Assembly (NCBI RefSeq): GCF_026230105.1
Contig: NC_079474.1
Location: forward strand, 8,442,187-8,506,186
DNA length: 64,000 nt
Reading direction: 5' to 3'
Origin: Diorhabda sublineata
Lineage: Eukaryota > Arthropoda > Insecta > Coleoptera > Chrysomelidae
Of this stretch, positions 51,201 to 57,607 are shown in pieces (the first letter of the stretch is position 1; each line of letters starts with the position of its first letter). Position numbers and translations under genes: made by a program. The notes below the pieces were generated by a model that worked only from the letters and a program-made list of their open reading frames with translations, made no database searches and was not told the origin of the DNA.

Positions 51201-53245
51201 TATCCACTTCCAAAGTAACTTACGTCGATCTTATCCCACGACTGATTGTTTCACTTTTAACTGAATTATGTAGCTTATTTCTTCGTAGGTTTTCTGTCAT
51301 TACTAGTTACTGTTCAGAGATCTTCACTACTGTTTGTGGAACCCCCGGCGGAGAAGTTTTAATTTCATTAGGAATATGTACTTCAATTTATCTTTCTGAG
51401 GCAATGATATTAGGAATTTTAACTAATGAAAACGTTTGAGAGCGATGGCCCGTACCCAAGGCTAATAACAACACTAATTTTTTCGTTAATTTTTCTTAAA
51501 ATTACTTCTCTTCTAATGGAAACCACGTTGCCAACTTATTTAAAACTGGATCCACATCGCACGTGGACTTGTATTTAGGTAAGCTGGGTTTTATCTTTCA
51601 AGATCCTCTCATGAATCGACTTATCAGTTGATTATTTGTGACATCCTCCGCTAATATTAATAACAGTGCCGCTCTCGCAGAGTTTAGCGTATTATATCCA
51701 GCACCATCACAAAATATTTCCGAAAGAAACACTAACACAACATACGGATCCTCTTCATTTTATCCATTCCATCGCCAGCAGAGTTTAAGAGTCCCATTAT
51801 AACTGTTCAACGTTCTATTAAAGGAACGATTGGAATATCAATTGTTTCTCTAGGTTTACCTTTTATGAGAATGTTTGGCTGATAACTTGGCGGCAACCAG
51901 GATAAGGTTCTTTGCTAGGGGATGTTTGCGAGATCTTCAAGGAGAAACTAAGATATTAGAGTCTGCTTCAAACAAAACCCACCCTCCTACCGATAATTTC
52001 TGAACTAGTTTGTGTTTGTGAACTAGACCTGAGTAGGCCAGTGAAGTATCACCAATAAACCTTTTGCTTTGTCATCCTGAATTTTTTTTAACTACTCGGG
52101 TTAATATAGAGAAAGGCGTAAAACATCCAATCGGACCAACTTATTGTGAATGCATCGAGTACAAATGCCCATGGGTCTATTCTCCATGAGCAATAGACTG
52201 CGCACTTGGTGTTAATTCGCGAAGCAAATAATTTAATTTCAAAATTCTCGAAATTCACCGTAATTATTTTAAAAGCGCGATCCGCTAATTCCCATTCACC
52301 ATCCGAATTATCAATTCGTGAAGAACCATCAGATTTTTGGACAGCCACTCAGAAGATTTCACGTCAAAAAATTCAACATGATTGTGATTGATTTTTTATC
52401 TAAACGCGAAACTACCTTTATCATTCAGTCATCATATTCACCAGATTTAGCTTCCTGTGTCTTTGTTCTCTCTCAATTTACCCATTCATTCCAGGAAATG
52501 CGTCATGAGTCCATTGAAGCGATGAAAAGGAGAACGAAAACTAAAATCCCAATACTCACAAAAAGAAATAAAAAAAATATAAAGAAGAAAAAGTCTTGAT
52601 TCTTCTCATCATTTTATCCTTATTTAACTAATTATTTTTTAGCTAGATCAAATCTTAAAATGGAATTTTTTTCTTAAATCGATTCTGTCCATCTGAACTT
52701 TAGTTTCCTATTTCGAGAAACTAAATGAGAAATAGTTAACAATGGATGGACATTTTAAACAAAAACTTTAAGTTTGAATTATTGAATAAATAAAAAACTT
52801 TAGTGGAAATTAGAACAGCATTTTTCTTTGTTCCAGATACCCCGTGAGGACACAAAATCAAGATCCAAAGTATCCAGTAGACAATTTAGTGGACGCCATA
52901 TCTCCATCGTCCCATCCCCATACTCCGTGGCCTGCTTGTGTTCCCGCCAACATTCACTTACTTAACTCAAGTATAAACCCAAATTTGGTACACAGTGTAA
53001 ATTCCAACGTGACCATGACTTATGGTCCGCAAGCTTTTTCTAGACGTAGTGCGAGTGCTCAAACCGATAATGAAAACGTAGACTATATAAATCAACAGAT
53101 TTCGAATGAGTCCGGATCTAATGTTGGTAGTGGTAATAATAATAATATTAGTGAATCTGCACTAAATGTACAAAGTGATGCTTTGAGTGAAATGTTAACG
53201 GAAAGCCCCGATGAAGGATATGAGGGAGAACCTTCTGTTATTTAG
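31985..53245 (+). CDS. kek: Kekkon-family LRR/Ig transmembrane protein, whole coding span
   Basis: Five coding exons (31985-33298, 37760-37925, 39590-39716, 40792-41028, 52837-53245) join in phases 0, 1, 2, 2 to 2253 bases, 750 residues plus TAG. Domain order is signal peptide, LRRNT, about six LRRs, LRRCT, one Ig domain, one membrane helix and a ~350-residue cytoplasmic tail. This is the kekkon architecture, arthropod single-pass receptors; Drosophila Kek1 restrains EGFR and other paralogues act in BMP signalling and at synapses. Which paralogue this is could not be settled by eye, so the symbol is family-level only. The start at 31985 is chosen because the exon opens at a TTTGTTTCAG acceptor (exon from 31928) and this is the first ATG within it, just before a hydrophobic signal. 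Introns 1, 3 and 4 are filled with transposon remnants; intron 4 is 11.8 kb. Confidence 0.93.
33299..35396. other. First part of kekkon intron 1, no element recognised
   Basis: AT-rich intronic DNA with a short GT run near 33687-33706. 34782-34807 holds a tandem copy of CATCGGTTAAAA. 34980-35280 is purine-rich but has no readable domain; the minus-strand frame 35081-35578 looks like a composition artefact. Confidence 0.5.
35397..36070 (+). mobile_element. Mariner transposase remnant in kekkon intron 1
   Basis: The open frame 35397-35609 reads VLDDRWIEIRKIEETIGIPK, then HIFTEELCMYKLSTPWVSCL. This is the second helix-turn-helix and the KLSARWVPRLL-type linker of DD34D mariners. Further blocks in order are FITVDEMCVHY (first catalytic Asp kept), WIAEGEPAPQKV, KVLFHQGNEP (second catalytic Asp of HQDN replaced by Gly) and ELVDHPPFSPDMTFSDF (third Asp kept). 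The region between GEPAPQ and HQGN is shortened. This is the GEPAPK/HPPYSPDLAPSDFFLF type common in insects and different from the copies at 16.7 and 62.4 kb. Several frameshifts and a mutated catalytic residue show it is inactive. Confidence 0.85.
36312..37400 (+). mobile_element. Penelope-like retroelement: RT, GIY-YIG and 3' terminal motif
   Basis: The frame from 36312 reads TTTYFKYENEIYRQIDGCAM, GAFISSAKLVMEDLEE, then INIPFFNRYVDDC. This is the Penelope RT palm, with the YVDD box at 36501-36512. A frameshift leads to NINKKLQFTM, stop, IEENNKINFLDITLYKI, another conserved PLE block. From about 36935, CDAVYIEQISQYLANRLKGH is the GIY-YIG endonuclease motif (VYIGQT...R..GH) with Gly replaced by Glu, followed by HQKHKFNY and a KILGT block. 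The 3' flank 37338-37400 carries TTTTGATAAAG...GAAACGTC, shared with 666-788. The 5' half is missing and the reading frames are broken. It sits in kekkon intron 1 in the host's orientation. Confidence 0.88.
37760..37925 (+). CDS. kek: kekkon-like coding exon 2: cytoplasmic tail
   Basis: 166 bases, entered in phase 0 after a TTTTTTCTTCCAG acceptor and left in phase 1 at AATG|GTAAGT. It encodes a Ser/Thr-rich tail segment, QINTPNPSEELTSFETQSCE and then LMSSSTLSPIRDTRQIRSPD, with several possible phosphorylation sites. Both splice sites are strong and the frame is open throughout. It lies about 350 bp downstream of the Penelope remnant. No separate domain is recognised. Confidence 0.88.
37926..39589. 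other. kekkon intron 2, no element recognised
   Basis: 1.66 kb of AT-rich intron. 38630-38668 is an alternating TATTATAT tract able to fold back on itself. Nothing else is readable. Confidence 0.6.
39590..39716 (+). CDS. kek: kekkon-like coding exon 3: cytoplasmic tail
   Basis: 127 bases, with acceptor TTTTTACAG and donor GGCAG|GTGAGC. The first codon is completed by the G carried over from the previous exon. It encodes an acidic then polar stretch, GCRREGDGEDHKNHELCQNE, followed by a hydrophobic-basic segment, NSIQIPIARLREST. It leaves in phase 2. The assignment rests on phase agreement on both sides and a fully open frame; the exon alone has no recognisable domain. Confidence 0.85.
39967..39987. 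repeat. (CTT)n microsatellite at LINE 3' end
   Basis: About six CTT units on the plus strand (GAA on the LINE sense strand), directly abutting the end of the LINE coding remnant and best read as its tail. Confidence 0.85.
39967..40496 (-). mobile_element. LINE C-terminal remnant in kekkon intron 3
   Basis: On the minus strand the order is FNYLGVE (post-palm), a frameshifted QQIKKATRISGY, then LRDIIWRNEYMSIESKTRIY and KTCIRPILTYAAETRADT. The open frame 40114-40395 continues with KMRTAEMKILRTIKGTTLHD, RIPNTDTLRELGVQ, and RRRQWRDHVERMAPELIA. Past a stop, RRPIGRPPKRWYDSW closes the protein. These blocks match the end of an insect RTE-like LINE. The copy stops at a (GAA)n tract (39967-39987, CTT on the plus strand), a typical simple-repeat tail. 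It is 5'-truncated, lies antisense to the host gene, and has relatively few lesions, so it may be among the younger insertions here. Confidence 0.85.
40792..41028 (+). CDS. kek: kekkon-like coding exon 4: conserved tail motif
   Basis: 237 bases from a TCTTATTTCAG acceptor to the donor GATGG|GTGAGT, entered and left in phase 2. It encodes DPDGYPLDYGLPKLP (residues about 540-554), a cytoplasmic block I associate with kekkon proteins, then PCRTVPNQFTTEAYYRTLPS and a basic LKRHSAANPFRRISREAEFL segment. The tyrosines in YPLDYGLP and EAYYRT are candidate phosphorylation or adaptor sites; that is inference only. The open frame extends upstream of the acceptor and slightly past the donor, but the splice sites define the exon. 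Confidence 0.9.
41508..42285 (-). mobile_element. Helitron 3' part: helicase C-terminus and CTAG end
   Basis: The minus-strand frame 41756-42244 (162 residues) reads LKVGSRIILLRNLNPPLLCI, DGKFQGENVLLPRIPMIPTD, VPIEFKRTQFPIRLAFALTI, NKVQNETLSVCGLGLE, then VACSRVG. This is the C-terminal part of the Pif1-like helicase of RepHel proteins (LLRNLNPPxLCNGTRL, IPRIPMIPTD, FPVRLAFAMTINKSQGQTL). The SQGQ motif has become VQNE and an N-terminal part of the LYVACSR block is missing. About 250 bp downstream on the same strand the element ends in CTAG at 41511-41508 followed by T, the canonical Helitron 3' terminus; the usual hairpin just inside is degenerate. The Rep domain and 5' end were not found. The element sits in kekkon intron 4. 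Confidence 0.9.
42286..43639. other. Kekkon intron 4 segment, no element recognised
   Basis: Short frames on both strands with no recognised domains. The 5' end of the Helitron remnant may extend into 42286-42400, where I can no longer read the helicase. Confidence 0.5.
43640..44115 (-). mobile_element. Tc1-like transposase remnant in kekkon intron 4
   Basis: On the minus strand one frame reads EQYVDESDESGKFSVNIWAW, MSIKRSGVCWRI, LEVYLNIVDNIRLPTV, then stops followed by HGNRPVHTAGIIQQWFPQNN. After a frameshift it reads SADMNLIENLGG, LVAKITKEIFVPEI. This is the catalytic half of a Tc1-type DD34E transposase: SVxxWGxxS, QQDNxPxHTAxxVxxWF, SPDLNPIENxWG. In the second catalytic motif QDN has become HGN, so that Asp is lost; the terminal Glu of IEN is kept. 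The sequence upstream on the minus strand to 44429 is open but not securely assignable to the transposase. Confidence 0.8.
44116..48829. other. Long AT-rich part of kekkon intron 4, nothing recognised
   Basis: 4.7 kb without a readable domain on either strand. The minus frame ending at 44429 abuts the Tc1 remnant and could be its decayed N-terminal part. The rest has few open frames longer than 60 codons. Confidence 0.55.
48830..49310 (+). mobile_element. Fragment of an uncharacterised multicopy arthropod protein family
   Basis: Broken frames read in order FMRVEQ/FLCEWNS-like, KMAPKES, then LRLIKHFVEAMDKDGTGF, then FGNYRSPQYSDLVKKILNAY, HKLGYNMSSKIHFFQLKFFP, DGHGERFHQDIATI, stop, KRYQRKWEPAMFADYYW. 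I recognise this as a family repeated many times in insect and other invertebrate genomes, with hallmarks FLCxWDSR, WPxR, LPPLHIKLGLxKxFVKAxD, the HLHSHLDxFPxNxGxxSxExGERFHQD block and KRYQGxW. Its function is not known to me; its copy number suggests a mobile-element protein or a domesticated relative. A ~55-residue block between AMDKDGTGF and FGNY is deleted. The annotation as mobile is inference. Confidence 0.65.
49311..50531. other. Kekkon intron 4 segment, no element recognised
   Basis: Nothing assignable. The minus frame 49737-49928 (63 residues) and an open plus stretch near 50160-50400 have no recognised relatives. Confidence 0.5.
50532..50878. repeat. Inverted/direct repeat complex at the DIRS-like 3' end
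   Basis: Three related copies lie close together. Copy A (50532-50580, plus) starts GTTTGATTTAAATTATCC then TAGTGTCTCGCACGAAAGATT. Copy B' (about 50745-50791) is the same read on the minus strand (GTTTGATCTAAATTATCC then GAGAGTCTCACACGAGAGGTT). Copy B (50836-50878, plus) repeats GTGTCTCGC...GAGATTACGAAGGTA and CAAGTTCAGAGC, both also present with copy A (to 50612). DIRS elements have inverted terminal repeats and an internal complementary region beside the right-hand one, and this cluster lies where that region is expected, just beyond the recombinase end of the minus-strand element. The repeats are seen; the DIRS reading is inference. Confidence 0.6.
51100..52350 (-). mobile_element. DIRS-like retrotransposon: RNase H and tyrosine recombinase
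   Basis: On the minus strand, 52348-52088 reads DGEWELADRAFKIITVNFEN, FEIKLFASRINTKCAVYCSW, DPWAFVLDAFTISWSDWMFY. This is the RNase H-like domain of DIRS-type elements (WxL...F..I...F...EIDLFASRxNxKCxxYxSW..DP.A...DAF...W). Further on come CDGAGYNTLNSARAALLLIL, NQLISRFMRG, KPSLPKYKSTCDVDPVLNKL, ALGTGHRSQTF (catalytic Arg region), IPNEIKTSPPG, SETISRGIRST and DKKFTAHSTR (H-x-x-R box near 51180). Those are the core blocks of a tyrosine recombinase; the final catalytic Tyr was not located. Stops and frameshifts run throughout. The RT domain is missing, apparently lost upstream where a mariner fragment now begins (52365). Confidence 0.85.
52365..52590 (+). mobile_element. Mariner transposase C-terminal remnant
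   Basis: The open frame 52318-52599 reads VIDFLSKRETTFIIQSSYSP, DLASCVFVLSQF, QEMRHESIEAMKRRTK. This matches the mariner block xxFLxxxNTTxxxQPPYSPDLAPCDFFLFPxLKxxxxGxRxxSIEAIK, with the third catalytic Asp (SPD) kept and FFLFP degraded. It continues into a Lys-rich tail rather than the usual KCxxxxGxYFE ending. It directly abuts the RNase H end of the minus-strand DIRS-like element, so one inserted into, or was joined to, the other. This is a further mariner lineage, judged from the APCD-type motif. Confidence 0.7.
52837..53245 (+). CDS. kek: kekkon-like coding exon 5: C-terminal tail and stop
   Basis: 409 bases including the TAG, after a TTTCTTTGTTCCAG acceptor. The first codon (Gly) is completed from exon 4. 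It encodes GYPVRTQNQDPKYPVDNLVD, a Pro-rich SPSSHPHTPWPACVP stretch, then SRRSASAQTDNENVDYINQQ, a Gly/Asn-rich run (GSNVGSGNNNNIS) and an acidic end, LTESPDEGYEGEPSVI. The last three residues, Ser-Val-Ile, fit a class I PDZ ligand (S/T-x-hydrophobic); binding is inference. The previous intron is 11.8 kb and loaded with transposon remnants, so the join to exon 4 rests on phase and splice-site agreement and on continuity of tail composition. Confidence 0.88.
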
Positions 53246-53307
53246 TTCGTTTTTGTTTTTTATTAATTGGAAGTTGAGAACCTTAAAGGCAGAAATTTCG
53301 TAGAAGG

Positions 53308-53328
53308 AATAAATCTAATCATAATAAA
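53308..53328 (+). terminator. Polyadenylation signals of the kekkon-like gene
   Basis: Two AATAAA hexamers at 53308-53313 and 53323-53328 lie 60-85 bp after the stop codon, the expected place for the 3' end. Another AATAAA-like site may lie further downstream; use of these sites was not verified. Confidence 0.5.
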
Positions 53329-55839
53329 CTAGCAGCCGGTTGGTACTTTACTTTCAATTCTGTATTAAGAGAAGAGCTGTTCAGGTAAACACGAACCGTG
53401 ATCGAAGAAGTGTAGGTTGGAAATGAATCGATATTGCTATGCAACTAACTTATACATTTATTGATTGATTGAAAACCAGCGAGACTATGTATTATTATTT
53501 GAACTCTGATGTTTCAATCAACAGTTAGTTTAAAATAATTAAGTTAAAATTCATACAGTGACAAATGAATTCCATTTTCTGCGGTGCTTCTAATTGAAAA
53601 AAATATAACAGGGAATTATGATCAGAAGAAATAAAATTTTTGGACACAATTGTTCACCTTTTCATTTGATCATTGGATCTAACTCATATAAAAGATTCAC
53701 AATAAAAGGGGTAGCACGTGATATCCAAAGTAAAAAGGCAATTTAATTCTCCCACAGCAACATTCAGACGCAGCTGTTTGACATGATGCAAGACAACGTA
53801 CAAGAAAATACATACAATCTCTTGCAAGATTGATTTATTGCTTAGATAATATATATAATAAATTAAACGTAATATCAGTAAATTAGAAACTCATTCCTCT
53901 CTAGAATTGCAAGTTGCTCGCAAAAAAATTGCTCAAGACCAATAAAGTTACAAGTGTAAGATCCTGCATAGAATAATCAGATGAACTTTATCTGTTTATG
54001 CTTTTGATCACGAAATATTGCGTCTTCCATTGCATTACGCGTTGTCTTGCATGATGTCAATTTGCTCCACCACATCACTGTGATATATAACTAGCAATCC
54101 ATATGTCTGTCTTGCATATTCTTATTGCAATTTCTAACCGCGAAGTGAATAACAGCAATTTCATTAGATAAAACTTTGATCATTCTGGCTCTTCACCACA
54201 ACAACCAAAATGAATTTTATATTGGTAAATAATCATGTTCTTTTGCAGCTAGCATTTCAAAAAACATATCTGATATACTACACAAAAGCTTTCAGCGATT
54301 TAACGTCATGCGTTCATAATAATTGCGGTATAATTTTTAATACATCTCTGATTTAACGAAAAAAAAAAAGAAGTATGCCAGATAGAGGGTCTTGGTAAAG
54401 AAGAGCTCGGTACTAAATAAGGATTTGAACTTCAAACATAATACAAAAGATAAAAATGTGTCCAAACTGAATAGAAAATCATACGAGATTGGACCGGAAG
54501 TAGATGATGATAATACCAATTTATTTTCAGAATGGATATGTAAATCCTTCATCGAAATCACGGATGGTATATCAGTTTATTTGGATATAGTGATATGAAT
54601 TTTCAAGATATTTGTTGTACAACGTAGTTAATACAAAAATACGCATCTTTCTCTTATCTCGCAGAAGATATAGTTATTCTATTGGAGTTGAGGTTTTTGA
54701 AGAGTATGAAAACCGTAAATAAAAATTTGACGAATATTCACTACATTTAGCATAGGGAATCGATTCAAATTTCGAATAAAACATAATATTTGCAACCGTA
54801 TCAATGAGTTTATTCAAAACTATATTTTGATATTTGAATCATAACTGTACAGCTCTATCTTAATATTTTTTGATAGTGGTCTATCAATTGTGGATGTGTC
54901 AAAAAAGCGAATAAAGCTAAACTCAATTGAGAAGATATCAACTAGTTGCCAGCTGTTTCCAATGAAATGAAATAATAGATCATTAGGGTCCGTTGTAACG
55001 GTGCTATTCAGATAATCATTTTAAATTTCACAGCTGCATTCATTAACATTACAAACAAATTGGTAAACGGATTAAATGCGACACGTAAATCGTATGTGCG
55101 AAGGTATTAATAGAAATATATTGAACTTTTTATTTCAACATTCTTTATTTACTTTTTTTTTCAATAAATTTCAATAACCGTATTTACACTTGCAATCCAA
55201 TTATTCAAAGTGAACTACTATATCGGTTAGATGATTAGATGGAAAATGTTACAATAAACTATCGTATCGTTTGATTGTGAGAGTGTAGTAATCTTTCAAA
55301 CTATATACCAAAGGTCGGCAACCTGTTCACAAATTAGTGCAATTTTAAATAAAGCCAAAGTGCCGTTCAATGGAGTACATGTTTTCATAAAAGTCATTTT
55401 TTTCTTCAAAATTTGAAAAATTTTCAGAGAGATTCTTGTCCTTGTCTTTTCCGACGAGACCTTTTCTATTTGTCGTTTTTGTCTAGTTACTCTCAATATT
55501 ACAAAAGCCTCTGATTGTTTTGTTGTTTGCTGACTTTGATATGATTCTAAATAATTTCCATATGAGGAAAAATTTTCTCACATATCACAATCCGAATGCT
55601 TCAAACATTGCAAATGGTATTTTTTATGCAAATATATTCATCTGGAAAACTGGCTCAAATATTCAATATTTCGTTTGATATATTCTGAGAATCACCTCCT
55701 AGAATTACTTTTCTTTTTATTTCCACATTTTTTCTCTTTCATAACTTGGAGTTCCTAAATACAATATGCTGAAGATCAAAATCCATTCGAAAAGAGAATT
55801 CATTAAGTCTGTTGTATTATCGCGAAAACGTACTGATTT
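53329..55839. other. Downstream flank, no gene seen
   Basis: May include distal 3' UTR of the kekkon-like gene. Overlapping frames at 54337-54598 on both strands are not recognised. A run of 13 A lies near 54359. Nothing else is assignable. Confidence 0.5.
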
Positions 55840-56460
55840 TCATTTCAAAAAAATTCTAGAAATCATACAAATATAGAACAGCTTGACCCGTTAATTGCAA
55901 CATAAGATTCAGTTCTTCGAGATGATTTGTAGTATCAATTAGAATCTCACAAATCCTTTCTTTATTATCTTTTGATAAGTAAGGACTTGAGTTTAGCAAC
56001 AAAAATGACTTAGTTTCTTCCAAATATTCCATAAATCCAGAAAGCACTTTACAACGGCTAAACCAGCAAACAATTTTCACACTAGTATTCATTACGAATT
56101 TTACGCTTCCGCTGGAGATCCATGTGTATGAAAATTCTTTATGAATAATGCAATGAAAATTCAAAAGTAGTTGATCAATGTATGAAGTAATAGAATGTTT
56201 AACAAATTCTGATTGCCAACTGGGAAATGTTATTAACATCGACACGCTCTCCCATAAAATACTAGATACGATGTTACGTTTAATGGCATCGATCTATTGT
56301 ACATATTCTGCGATTCCGGTAACTTGCTTGCCAATAGTTCGAGCTTACTCTTTAGGAAAAGCATTGAACCAAACATTCGCATTGCTCAGAAAGGTCTTCC
56401 TTTTCTATCAAAATTGGTGCGATTCTAAAATTTCATTAGGTTGCTTGATACCTTGAGTAA
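55840..56460 (-). mobile_element. hAT-family transposase remnant (GTF2IRD2/ZBED-like)
   Basis: The minus frame 56245-55856 (129 residues) contains LNFHCIIHKEFSYTW, KFVMNTSVKIVCWFSRCKVL, SGFMEYLEETKSFLLLNSSP, ICEILIDTTNHLEELNLMLQ, LTGQAVLYLYDF. This matches a hAT transposase region seen in GTF2IRD2 and ZBED-like proteins: HCIIHQxxLC, the VRWLSRGKVLxRFxELRxEI block, then LAFLxDITxHLNxLNLxLQGxxxxIxDxY. Part of the segment between the HCIIH and W..R.KVL blocks is deleted, which would remove conserved residues of the RNase H-fold catalytic core. Upstream minus-strand sequence to 56460 has further broken frames. No terminal repeats or BED finger were found. Confidence 0.8.
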
Positions 56461-57367
56461 TTTTGTTATTTATACTGAGCAACTGCTTTTTGAATGATCT
56501 CCGTGTAACAGCATCATCTCCATCACTTGTCCGACTGAGTTTCGTTGCCAGTTCCGTGGAATATTTATAGTGAATTTACAATGAGTGAAATAAAAATGTG
56601 ATATTTCTTCTAATCCTTCATCTTATAATACTTACACTTTACAAAGTGATGCATGTCATTTTAAACAGAAGGTCGTCACAGGTCTATCATGCTTTTCTAC
56701 GTTTCCGATCCCTGCCATATAGATTGTATAAAGCTTTTAAGAAAAAAACAATGAGAATTCTCCTAAATTCATTTCAATCTATTTTTTGAACTGAGTATAA
56801 TACGTCGCTTACGAAGTATTTATTTAAAAACATTTGTGGATAATATTCACTATCAATCATTTTGAAATGATGTATGAATTTTAATGTTCTCAAAGGAGAA
56901 TGTGAACATATATGCGTTTCATCCTAATTCACAGGAATTTTAAAAATATGGTTCTCAATTGGCCAGTAAACAATGATCTAATTCAATATTAAATTAGTCT
57001 TCAAGATTTTAATATAGCTAGTATTAAATCCTACATTTTTTATCCTGTCGTAATGTTGACTTTAGGTTCCAAATAACTTCATGAATTAAAGTATAATTGG
57101 ATAAGATCGAATGATTTATCGGGTCCTTACATCGTCTTCCATCTTCCGGTCAATAGATAGGAGAAAAATTTATCTATAAACCGATGCACAGGTAGGTGAG
57201 CTTAGCAGGAAATCAATCAAGAGTTGAAGTTTCTTTACAGAATGCAAAAAAATTATATAATTTTGTGGAATAACAGAATGGTATAAGGAAACCAACTTGG
57301 TCCTCAAAATATTAAACTTCAATTAGTGTCTTCCCATGTCACAAAAAAGATTAGTGATTATAAGTTT
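56461..57367. other. AT-rich stretch, no gene seen
   Basis: The first part may be the decayed N-terminal portion of the hAT element, but it is not readable. Confidence 0.5.
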
Positions 57368-57480
57368 GACTGATAGATCTATCCAACTATCAGATCCTGA
57401 ATTTAGATGCTTAGCTATTCAAAAAGCAAAAACTGCCTTGAAAGAAAATAATTATCTGGAAAAAATGATAAATAAACATA
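57368..57480 (+). mobile_element. Penelope-like element fragment
   Basis: The frame reads LTDRSIQLSDPEFRCLAIQK, then AKTALKENNYLEKMINKHK, stop. The second part is near-identical to KTTFKENNYRKK of the Penelope-like element at about 36645-36680, and the DNA GAAAGAAAATAATTAT is shared. The first part corresponds to the block following the RT palm in Penelope proteins. This is a short scrap of the same or a very close family, which makes at least three loci of it in the window. Confidence 0.7.
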
Positions 57481-57557
57481 AATAACATAACATAAACAGT
57501 TGAAACATTTAGAAGCATTGACATATCAAAAGGTTTAATAAATTGGAAATTAAAGAA

Positions 57558-57558
<1 letters not shown>

Positions 57559-57604
<46 letters not shown>
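57559..57604. repeat. (TA)n microsatellite
   Basis: About 22 TA units, 80 bp after the Penelope scrap. It gives rise to an artificial Tyr/Ile-repeat frame on the minus strand. Confidence 0.95.
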
Positions 57605-57607
<3 letters not shown>

